64,000 nt of DNA from positions 310,001 through 374,000 of the forward strand of contig NZ_JADKRW010000003.1 of NCBI RefSeq assembly GCF_015350995.1. The letters run 5' to 3'. The stretch comes from Curtobacterium sp. VKM Ac-1393 (GTDB taxonomy: Bacteria > Actinomycetota > Actinomycetes > Actinomycetales > Microbacteriaceae). The notes below the pieces were generated by a model. The model had not been told where the DNA came from. It worked only from the letters and a program-made list of their open reading frames with translations, and searched no databases. Position numbers and translations under genes: made by a program. Positions 50,251-57,616 of the stretch are shown here, one piece after another. How positions within the stretch are numbered: the first letter of the stretch is position 1; every line of letters begins with the position of its first letter.

Positions 50251-51345
50251 ATGGAGCACGACACCCACGCGCACACGCAGGTCACCGAGGTGGCACTGCC
50301 CGCAGAACTGACGGAGCCGCTGCCCGACGACGCGACCCCGGCGATGCTCATCGCGCGCACCGCGGCGGAGACCGCGCTCGGCGTGCCCGGCGTGCACCAC
50401 CTCGGCGGGACCGTGTCCCGAGCCGCCGACGAGCTGCGGAAGCGACTCGGCCGCTCCGCCGGGACCGCCGGCGTGCAGGTCGACGACGAGGACGGCACCT
50501 TCGCGGTGCAGGTCTCCGTCATCGTGACCTACCCGCGGAACGTCCGCGAGGTCGCCGACGAGGTGAAGCGACAGGTCGCTGCAGCAGCCGGCCAGGTCGT
50601 GTCCGTGCCGACGACCGTGGACGTCCGCGTGCTGGACGTGCACGGACCGTTCGACGACGAGCCGTCGCCCGTCGAGCGAGCGGCCACCGCTGTCGGCGAT
50701 GCCGTACAGGACGCCGCGAAGGCGACGAGCGAGACCACGAAGCGTGTGGCGACGGCGACCGTCGACGCCACGAAGCAGGCGGCCGACGCGACGGCCGAGG
50801 CGACGAAGCGCGCTGCGGACGCCACCGCGGACGTCACGAAGCAGGCGGCCGAGGTCACCGCAGACGCCACCAAGCGTGCCGCCGACGCGACGGTCGACAC
50901 CGCCAAGCGTGCTGCCTCGGCCACCGCCGAGGCCACCAAGCAGGCGGCCGACGCCACCGCGGACGCCACGAAGCGTGCCGCCGACGTCACCGCGAACGCC
51001 GCTGAACAGGCCGTGGACGCGACGACCGCCACGGCTGGTCGGGTCCACGAAGCGGCATCCGACGCGCTCGACCGTGCGTCCGAGGGTGCGCGCGACGCCG
51101 CCGACACCGCGCGTGACGCCGCCGACCGCGCACGTGCTGCCGTCGCCGACGACGACGGCGCTCCGGCTCCCGTCGTGGCGAACGAGACCCCTGCCGACGC
51201 AGCCGTGCGTGCCGCCGACTCCGCTGAGGACGCCGCGCAGGACGCGGCCGACGCCGCAGCCGACGCCAGCGAGGCAGCGCGGGCAGCCGCCCGCGGCACC
51301 GAACAGCCGGCTACCCCGGCTGCACCGACCGCGGACCGACCGTGA
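50251..51345 (+). CDS. Asp23 domain fused to LEA-like 11-residue repeats
   Basis: This 364-residue protein has an Asp23 domain at about 25-132 (AMLIARTAAETALGVPGVHHL, VQVSVIVTYPRNVREVADEV). A long Ala/Thr/Lys-rich part follows. Nine consecutive 11-residue units fill residues 163-261, consensus T-K-[RQ]-A-A-D-A-T-A-[DE]-A, the pattern of group 3 LEA (LEA_4) desiccation proteins. The tail continues as an Ala/Asp-rich helix-prone region (residues 270-350). AGGAGG precedes the ATG. It overlaps the next gene by 4 nt. Confidence 0.85.
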   Translation: MEHDTHAHTQVTEVALPAELTEPLPDDATPAMLIARTAAETALGVPGVHHLGGTVSRAADELRKRLGRSAGTAGVQVDDEDGTFAVQVSVIVTYPRNVREVADEVKRQVAAAAGQVVSVPTTVDVRVLDVHGPFDDEPSPVERAATAVGDAVQDAAKATSETTKRVATATVDATKQAADATAEATKRAADATADVTKQAAEVTADATKRAADATVDTAKRAASATAEATKQAADATADATKRAADVTANAAEQAVDATTATAGRVHEAASDALDRASEGARDAADTARDAADRARAAVADDDGAPAPVVANETPADAAVRAADSAEDAAQDAADAAADASEAARAAARGTEQPATPAAPTADRP

Positions 51346-51758
51346 CCACCGCCTGGTCCGGCGGCCGCCGGCCCCGCACGCGTCGGCCTCGGCCGCGCGG
51401 GGTGTGGATCGCCGGCGGCATCGGGGTGGTCCTGGTCGCCGGAGTCCTGCTCGGAGCGTTCCTGCCCCTGGTCGGGTTCCTCGGCGGCATCACCGCCACG
51501 ACCGCCGGTCTCGTGCCGTTCCCGTTCGTCCGGGTCACGGTCGTCGCGGTGCTCGGCCTGATCGTCGTGCTCGCGCTCCTCGCCCTGGCCCTGACCCGCC
51601 GGCACACGACGACGGCGACCATCGCGGTCGTGCTCGCCGTCCTGGTCAGCATCGCCGTCACCGTCGTGCCCGTGGTCCTGGTGGCCGTCGGGTCCGCCGA
51701 CCGCGCCGGCGACGTCTGGCCCATCATCACCGAGCTCTGGCAACGCTTCACCGGCTGA
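51342..51758 (+). CDS. Unknown four-helix membrane protein
   Basis: A 138-residue protein with an Arg/Pro-rich N-terminus (RRPRTRRPRPR) and about four hydrophobic helices. No family is recognised. The GTG start overlaps the Asp23-LEA stop (GTGA), so the two are probably made together. Confidence 0.75.
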   Translation: MTTAWSGGRRPRTRRPRPRGVWIAGGIGVVLVAGVLLGAFLPLVGFLGGITATTAGLVPFPFVRVTVVAVLGLIVVLALLALALTRRHTTTATIAVVLAVLVSIAVTVVPVVLVAVGSADRAGDVWPIITELWQRFTG

Positions 51759-51796
51759 CCTGTCGGCACCCGCACCATCGACCAAGGAGTCCCACC

Positions 51797-51988
51797 ATGC
51801 GCAACCGCATCATCGTCATCGGCCTGATCGTCCTCGTCGGCTTCTGGTTCGGCTCGCGCGCGAACCGCCCGGTGATCAAGACCTCCAAGGGCGAGACCGT
51901 CCGCAAGGCCTGGAACGACCCGCACGCGCGCAAGGCGCGCAAGAAGCTGGGCAAGAAGATCGCGAAGGCCGCCAAACGGCACGGCTGA
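51797..51988 (+). CDS. Small membrane protein with a basic tail
   Basis: This 63-residue protein has one helix (residues 5-20) and a very basic C-terminus (RKARKKLGKKIAKAAKRHG) likely to bind the membrane surface or nucleic acid. AAGGAG precedes the ATG. Last gene of the stress block, before a strong terminator. Confidence 0.75.
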   Translation: MRNRIIVIGLIVLVGFWFGSRANRPVIKTSKGETVRKAWNDPHARKARKKLGKKIAKAAKRHG

Positions 51989-51994
51989 CGACCT

Positions 51995-52042
51995 GGAGGC
52001 CCGGATCACCTGCGCCGATCGGCGCGCGTGATCCGGGCCTCC
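51995..52042 (+). terminator. Terminator of the Asp23 stress block
   Basis: GGAGGCCCGGATCAC (51995-52009) pairs with GTGATCCGGGCCTCC (52028-52042), followed by TTT. Confidence 0.8.
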
Positions 52043-52061
52043 TTTCCGCTAGCCTCTCGAC

Positions 52062-52712
52062 GTGAAGCGTCTCTCCCCCGGCCAGCGCTGGGTCATCGGT
52101 CTCGGCGCGTTCGCGCTCGTCTGTCTCGTCGTCGGTCTGATCGCGATCACCGTCGGGATCGCGAACGGTCAGGCGATGTGTGGCTCGTCAGAAGACGACT
52201 TCTTCGAGGCCTGTCCCAGGGACACCTCCGGCATCGTCTGGGGCAGCGTCCTCGGTGTCGTCGGCCTGCTCCACCTCGGGCTGACCGGGTTAGCGGGCGC
52301 CTTCGTGTGGACGTCGACACCGACGATCGGTCCGAAGCCGTTCCGGCAGCCCGCTCCCCTGCCCGGTTCGACGCACCGGGTGTTCTCCTACGGCACGCTC
52401 CAGCAGCCCCTCGTGCAGGAGTCGCTGTTCGGCGGACACGTCCCCACCACCGACGACGCACTGCCCGGCTGGCGACTCGACTGGGTGGCGATCACCGACC
52501 CCGAGGTGGTCAGGACGAGCGGCTCGGACCTGCACCCGATCCTCCGCCGAGGCGCTCCCGGCGACGTCGTCGAGGGGTCGGCTCTGACGCTCGGGTACGA
52601 GTGGCAGCTCCGCGCGGTCGATGACTACGAGGTCGCGGACTACCGGCGCATCCGGGTCGAGCTCACCTCGGGTCTGTCAGCGTGGGTCTACGTGGCGGCC
52701 GACGCGGTCTGA
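52062..52712 (+). CDS. Membrane-linked gamma-glutamylcyclotransferase-like protein
   Basis: A 216-residue protein. The first 90 residues hold two helices with a short outside loop (CGSSEDDFFEACP, two Cys). The C-terminal part is a GGCT/AIG2-like fold (HRVFSYGTLQQPLVQESLFG, WRLDWVAI, then DYEVADYRRIRVEL with the acidic-Tyr-Arg pattern). The fusion to membrane helices is unusual for this fold. The GTG start is weakly supported. The 3' end overlaps the convergent oleD by 25 nt. Confidence 0.78.
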   Translation: MKRLSPGQRWVIGLGAFALVCLVVGLIAITVGIANGQAMCGSSEDDFFEACPRDTSGIVWGSVLGVVGLLHLGLTGLAGAFVWTSTPTIGPKPFRQPAPLPGSTHRVFSYGTLQQPLVQESLFGGHVPTTDDALPGWRLDWVAITDPEVVRTSGSDLHPILRRGAPGDVVEGSALTLGYEWQLRAVDDYEVADYRRIRVELTSGLSAWVYVAADAV

Positions 52713-53674
52713 GCCGCCGCCAGGCGCGCGAGGCCCTCGTCGATCGACACCGACGGCGTCCACTGCAGGTCGGCTCGGGTGCGGCGTTGGTCGAACCAGT
52801 GCGCCGTCGACAGCTGCTCGGCGAGGAACCGTGTCATCGGCGGCTCGTCCTGGCCCGGACGCACGCGCCACACGGCCTCGACCAGTGAGCCAGCGGTCCG
52901 CGCGACGGCGGCCGGCACGTGCCACCGCGGTGCCGCGACGCCGGAGGCCGCGCAGATCCCGGCGAGCAGGTCCGCGACGGGCCACGGCTCGCCGTTCGTG
53001 ACGACGTAGGCGTTGCCGTGCACCCCGTCGTCGGCAGCGTGCTCGAGCGCCGCGACCATGGCCGACGCGGCGTTGTCCACGTACAGGGTGTCGATGAGCG
53101 CGGCTCCGGAGTCGAGCAGCGGGAGCCGACCAGCCCGCGCCCGCTCGACGATCCGGCCGATCAGCTGGGTGTCCCCCGGCCCCCACACCAGGTGCGGGCG
53201 GACGGCGACCACGGCGAACCCGGGAGCGTCGGCCTCGAGCGCGAGCAGTTCGGCCGCGGCCTTCGTGCGGGCGTAGTCGCCACGGGCACGATCAGGTTCG
53301 GCGACGCCCGCTCCGGCGCCGACGAGCGACGATCCGGTGTGCGCGACCGACGGTGACGAGACGAACACGAACCGCCGGGCACCGGCACGACGCGCGGCGT
53401 CGACGAGCGCTCGGGTGCCGTCGACGTTGACGCGGACGAAGTCGGCCGGGTCACCCGCCAGGGAGACCTTCGCGGCGAGGTGCACGACGGCGTCGACCCC
53501 GTCGACTGCCCGGGCCACCGCCGCGGCGTCGGTCATCGAGCCGGAGACGTCCTGCACGCCCGCGACCCCTGATGGCCGTCGCTGGAACGTCCGGACCTCG
53601 TGCCCGGCGTCCCGCACGGCGGCCGCCGTCGCCCGACCGAGGAACCCACTTGCGCCGGTGACCAGGACCGTCAC
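52688..53674 (-). CDS. oleD: OleD, 2-alkyl-3-oxoalkanoate reductase
   Basis: This 328-residue extended SDR enzyme should reduce the beta-keto acid made by OleA to the 2-alkyl-3-hydroxy acid. The NADP site is TGASGFLG (residues 6-13). Tyr134 and Lys138 (DYARTK) are the catalytic pair; the substrate region resembles 3-beta-HSD-type enzymes. It starts with GTG in a GTGA overlap with oleBC. Confidence 0.9.
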   Translation of the reverse strand: MTVLVTGASGFLGRATAAAVRDAGHEVRTFQRRPSGVAGVQDVSGSMTDAAAVARAVDGVDAVVHLAAKVSLAGDPADFVRVNVDGTRALVDAARRAGARRFVFVSSPSVAHTGSSLVGAGAGVAEPDRARGDYARTKAAAELLALEADAPGFAVVAVRPHLVWGPGDTQLIGRIVERARAGRLPLLDSGAALIDTLYVDNAASAMVAALEHAADDGVHGNAYVVTNGEPWPVADLLAGICAASGVAAPRWHVPAAVARTAGSLVEAVWRVRPGQDEPPMTRFLAEQLSTAHWFDQRRTRADLQWTPSVSIDEGLARLAAAQTASAAT

Positions 53675-56385
53675 GGGCGGACCATCCGTCCACCGGACAG
53701 CACCGCGGCGGCCCAGCGGGACAGCCGGGTGCGGTCGACCTTCGAGTTGTGCCGGATGTCGGTCGGCAGCACGGGCACGGTGAGCACGGCGGCGAGCTGA
53801 ACTCCGGCCGCGGCACGGACCGACGCGGCCAACGCCGGCGACGCCAGGGCGGGTCGTCGGGCACGTCGCCCGCCGGTGGTCTCGACGACGGCCACGACCT
53901 GCTGCGTGCCACGCGGGCCGATCCCCGCGACACCGGCACGGCCGACCCCGGGAACGTCCTCGATGCGCTGCTCGGGTCCGACCGGGGTGACGACGCCGTC
54001 GGGGGTGGTGAGCACGTGCTGCATCCGCCCCTCGACCCACAGCTGCCCCGTGGCGTCGAGGTGCCCGACGTCACCCGTGCGGTGTCCGCGGGGGTCGTCG
54101 ACGCCGAGGCGCGCGACCCGGTTCGTCCGCCACAGCCGGTCGTAGTGGTCGCGCACGTGCGGCGCCACGACGACGATCTCGCCGGTCACACCCGCCGCGT
54201 CGGTCAGTGCACCGGTCGCAGCGCCCGCACCGTCGAGCGGCGCGATCCGCACCCGGACGTTCGCCGCCGGGAGCCCGACGCAGATGCCCTCGTCGTCCGA
54301 GGCCGCAGCCGCACGGACGCCGTCCAGGTCCACGTCGGTCATGAGCAAGCCCTCGGTCATGCCGTAGGGGGTGTGCGCACTCGCGTTCGGCATCAGCTCG
54401 GTCGCCGCGGTCAGCAGCGCGGCGGACACCGGAGCACCCGCCGACAGGAACAGCCGGACGCGTGCGAGCGCCGCGCGGTCGGCGTCGGTCAGCACCGACG
54501 CCGTCGCCACGACGTTCGCCAGTGCCGCCGGCGAGAGGAACACCACGGTCGCGTCCGCTGCGGCCACCGAGGCCGCGACGGCGCGTGCCGTCAGCGTCCG
54601 GGGCGCGGTGACGTCCATGTCGGGTGCCACGGACCGTGCACCGAGGGCGGGACCGAGCAGTGCGAAGGGTGCGAAGCCCGCGACCAGGCCGGTACCGACC
54701 CCGACGTCGTACTGCGCGGCCAGGACGTCACGGACGGCGCCGAGCTGCCCGTGCGTGTAGACGACACCCTTCGCCGGCCCGGTCGACCCGGAGGTGAACA
54801 GGATCGCGGCCGGAGCGTCGGACGCCGGGGCCGCCGGCAGCGACGACCCGTGGGCGAGCCGACGAGCGCCGCGCCGGGCGACGTCGACGAGGGTGTGCTC
54901 CACCCGCAACGCACGCCGTGCGGGCGCGGGCAGCGGGACGGTCGCGATGCGCCGCCCCGGCCAGCCGAGTGCTCGGGCGGCCCCGAGACCGGGCAGCGCG
55001 CCGATGATCCAGTCGGGTCGGGCACCGCGGACCGCACGGGTCAGGCCGCGCAGCCCGAGTCCGGCGTCGGCCACCACGACGACCGCACCGATCCGCACGC
55101 AGGCGTACAGGACGGCGGTCAGGTCGGCTCCCGGGGTGACGAGCAGTGAGACCCGGTCACCGCTCCGGACCCCGAGGTCGTCCAGCCCGGCGGCGATCTC
55201 GTCCACCCGACGTGCGAGCAGGCGCCACGTGATCGTGCGAGGACCGCCGGCGGCGGCCATCTCGACCAGGGCGGGTTCGTCGCTGTCGCGCAGGTCGTCG
55301 AGTGCGGCGCCGAGCGGGCGGCTCACGTCGGTCGACTGGTCGGCGTCGACCGGGAGGTCCGTGGTGACTGATGCAGGCACGTGGCCGTCCGGCAGGCGGT
55401 CGCCGATCCAGTCGAACACCGCGCCCGCCACGTCGGCGTCGTCGGGCAGCAGGTGGCCGGCACCCTCGAAGCGGTGCACGTCGGCGTGCGGCAGCCGCTC
55501 GGACAGGTCGTCGAGGTAGCGCTCCAGGAACACCGGGTCGCGCGGACCCCACAGCAGCAGTGCGGGGACGTCGAGCGCCGCGACCCCCGCGGCGATGCGG
55601 TCGAGTTCGAACGCGCTCCGGTGCCGGGCGTCGACGGGGATGTCCGCCACGAACCCACCGATCCCGCCACGACGGGCGGCACCGCGGTACGGGGCGCGGT
55701 AGCCGTCAGCCACGGTACGGTCGAGCTTCGGGTGCGCGATGCCGAGTGTCGTCTCGAGGAACGCCGGCGTCACGACGGTCGCACGGCCGAGCAGTCCCGG
55801 GCCCAGCGCCAGCCGCAGTGGTGCGGGGATCGGGGCGTCGTCGGGTTGGTGCACAGCGGTGTTGCACGTCATCACCGCTGCCAGGACGTCGGGGTGGTCG
55901 ACCGCCCAGCCGAGCGACACGACTCCGCCCCAGTCGTGACCGAGGGTGACGACCGGGCCGGTCAGCCCGAGTTCGTCGGTCAGGGCGCCGAGGTCCGCAA
56001 CGCGCTGCGGCAGCCCCCGTTCCACCCCGGTGCGCTCCGAGAAGCCCATGTCGAGCTGGTCGACGGCGACCACGCGCCAGGCCGGGCCACCGGCCCGTGC
56101 GACCTCGAGCGAGGTGCGGAGCACCGACCGCCACAGGTACGACCACGTGGGGTTGCCGTGCACGCACAGGATGGTGCCGACCGGTTCCACGCCGAGCGCG
56201 GCCAGGGACCCGGCCGTGTCGAGGAGGTGCCAGGTGCGCGCGGCGCGATCTGTGCCTCCCGTCCGCTCTGCAGACCACGCGGGGACCGTGACCAGGCGCG
56301 ACCAGGCCGGGTCGAGTCCGGGCAGGGAAGGCGGCTGCGTCGCCGGAGCCGTGCTCGCGGCGACGCGGGGCAGCCGGGACCTCAC
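53671..56385 (-). CDS. oleBC: OleBC fusion: beta-lactone decarboxylase plus beta-lactone synthetase
   Basis: A 904-residue fusion. Residues about 40-330 are an OleB-type alpha/beta hydrolase related to haloalkane dehalogenases (HGNPTWSYLW; nucleophile Asp151 in GHDWGG; His in EGAGHLL). Residues about 360-904 are an OleC-type adenylate-forming enzyme (P-loop near 527-540, ILFTSGSTGPAKG; HRTGD; Lys in NSKVDRTRLSR). OleC makes the beta-lactone and OleB loses CO2 to give the olefin. The fusion is known from actinobacteria such as Micrococcus. GTG start coupled to oleA. Confidence 0.92.
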   Translation of the reverse strand: MRSRLPRVAASTAPATQPPSLPGLDPAWSRLVTVPAWSAERTGGTDRAARTWHLLDTAGSLAALGVEPVGTILCVHGNPTWSYLWRSVLRTSLEVARAGGPAWRVVAVDQLDMGFSERTGVERGLPQRVADLGALTDELGLTGPVVTLGHDWGGVVSLGWAVDHPDVLAAVMTCNTAVHQPDDAPIPAPLRLALGPGLLGRATVVTPAFLETTLGIAHPKLDRTVADGYRAPYRGAARRGGIGGFVADIPVDARHRSAFELDRIAAGVAALDVPALLLWGPRDPVFLERYLDDLSERLPHADVHRFEGAGHLLPDDADVAGAVFDWIGDRLPDGHVPASVTTDLPVDADQSTDVSRPLGAALDDLRDSDEPALVEMAAAGGPRTITWRLLARRVDEIAAGLDDLGVRSGDRVSLLVTPGADLTAVLYACVRIGAVVVVADAGLGLRGLTRAVRGARPDWIIGALPGLGAARALGWPGRRIATVPLPAPARRALRVEHTLVDVARRGARRLAHGSSLPAAPASDAPAAILFTSGSTGPAKGVVYTHGQLGAVRDVLAAQYDVGVGTGLVAGFAPFALLGPALGARSVAPDMDVTAPRTLTARAVAASVAAADATVVFLSPAALANVVATASVLTDADRAALARVRLFLSAGAPVSAALLTAATELMPNASAHTPYGMTEGLLMTDVDLDGVRAAAASDDEGICVGLPAANVRVRIAPLDGAGAATGALTDAAGVTGEIVVVAPHVRDHYDRLWRTNRVARLGVDDPRGHRTGDVGHLDATGQLWVEGRMQHVLTTPDGVVTPVGPEQRIEDVPGVGRAGVAGIGPRGTQQVVAVVETTGGRRARRPALASPALAASVRAAAGVQLAAVLTVPVLPTDIRHNSKVDRTRLSRWAAAVLSGGRMVRP

Positions 56386-57470
56386 CAGTGGAGTTCCATC
56401 ATCGCCGTGTTGATGCCGGAACCGACGCCGCCCAGGAAGACGCGGTCACCGCGGCGGATGCCGCCGGACTCGACCTCGTCGGCCAGGGTGATCGGGATCG
56501 ACGCCGGGCCGACGTTGCCGAAGCGCTGGTAGGTGGTGGGGACCTTGTCGCGCGGGATGCCGATGGCCTCGACGAACGCGTTGGTGTGCACGTCCGAGAC
56601 CTGGTGCAGGACGTAGCGGTCCATGTCGGCCCAGTCGAAGTGAGCGCGGGCCTCGGTCCAGGCCGCGACGACGAGCTCCATGCCGCCCTTGAGCAGCATC
56701 TTGGCGTCCGTGAACATGCCGTCCACGCTGCCGACGCACAGGTCGTACCACTGGGTCGCCGCGCGGGTGACGCCGCCGACGATCCGGTGTCCTTCGGGGT
56801 GCAGGTCCGCCGGGCCGAGCACGGCGGCCGCGGCACCGGACCCGAGGGTCAGGCTGGCGAACTCGCTCATGAAGTCCTTGCGGTTCCGACCGCCCTGGTT
56901 CAGGCGGTCGATGGTGTTGAGCTGCACCTGGTCGGCGTCCTCGCCGTCGACGACGAGCGCGTACTTTATCTGACCGGAGTCGATCATGCCCGCGGCGACG
57001 CTCATGGCGTTGACGAACCCCAGGCAGGCGTTCGCGATGTCGAAGTTGATCGCGGACGATGGCAGACCGAGCCCGTGGTGCAGGCGCACGGCGACCGACG
57101 GCTCGAGGTGCGGACGGGTCACCGAGGTGTTGATGAGCAGCCCGATCTCGTCGGGACGCACTCCTGCCTCGGCCATCGCGCGACGGCCGGCGTCGATGGC
57201 GGCGTCCTGGAAGGTCTGGCCCTCGCCCCAGTTCCGACGCTCGATCACACCGGCGACGCGCTCGAGCAGCCCCATCGGCAGGCGGAGCCGGCGGAGGACG
57301 CCGCGCAGACGTGCCTCGATGTCGGCTGAGGTCGTCACGCGTTCGGCGGTCGTCGTCGCCACGGAGAGCAGGGAGACGTTGTGGTGCTTGGCCGTGGCGT
57401 TGCCGGGCTGCTCGGGTTCGCTGCTTGCCCGTTCACCGCTCGATGCCTGGTCGACCGGCCGTTCCGTCAT
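56382..57470 (-). CDS. oleA: OleA, thiolase-fold acyl-CoA condensing enzyme
   Basis: A 362-residue KAS III-like enzyme that joins two fatty acyl-CoAs head to head. The triad is Cys149 (NACLGF), His289 (VLHQVSD) and Asn319 (FGNVGP). The N-terminus is a disordered 30-residue stretch before HHNVSLLSVAT. A start at ATG 57470 is used; earlier ATGs exist but fall in the promoter region. First gene of the ole operon, divergent from the surface-protein gene. Confidence 0.9.
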   Translation of the reverse strand: MTERPVDQASSGERASSEPEQPGNATAKHHNVSLLSVATTTAERVTTSADIEARLRGVLRRLRLPMGLLERVAGVIERRNWGEGQTFQDAAIDAGRRAMAEAGVRPDEIGLLINTSVTRPHLEPSVAVRLHHGLGLPSSAINFDIANACLGFVNAMSVAAGMIDSGQIKYALVVDGEDADQVQLNTIDRLNQGGRNRKDFMSEFASLTLGSGAAAAVLGPADLHPEGHRIVGGVTRAATQWYDLCVGSVDGMFTDAKMLLKGGMELVVAAWTEARAHFDWADMDRYVLHQVSDVHTNAFVEAIGIPRDKVPTTYQRFGNVGPASIPITLADEVESGGIRRGDRVFLGGVGSGINTAMMELHW

Positions 57471-57511
57471 GATCGTCACCGACACATACTTCCGCATCCA
57501 GCCTGTGTGTG

Positions 57512-57550
57512 CAGTCCGGATGCGTAGAACAGGGAAGATTCGCCGGACTG
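57512..57550. promoter_or_regulatory. Wide dyad in the oleA/surface-protein gap
   Basis: CAGTCCGG (57512-57519) and CCGGACTG (57543-57550) form a perfect 8-bp inverted repeat 23 nt apart, between the two divergent genes. It could bind a shared regulator. Confidence 0.5.
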
Positions 57551-57555
57551 GCGTA

Positions 57556-57584
57556 TTGCACCTGTTATTAATATTTCGTATGAT
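57556..57584 (+). promoter_or_regulatory. Strong sigma-70-like promoter of the surface-protein gene
   Basis: TTGCAC (57556-57561), exactly 17 nt, TATGAT (57579-57584). The spacer is very AT-rich for this genome. Confidence 0.75.
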
Positions 57585-57616
57585 GGCTACCGACCGCACC
57601 CGAGATCGGAGCCCGA

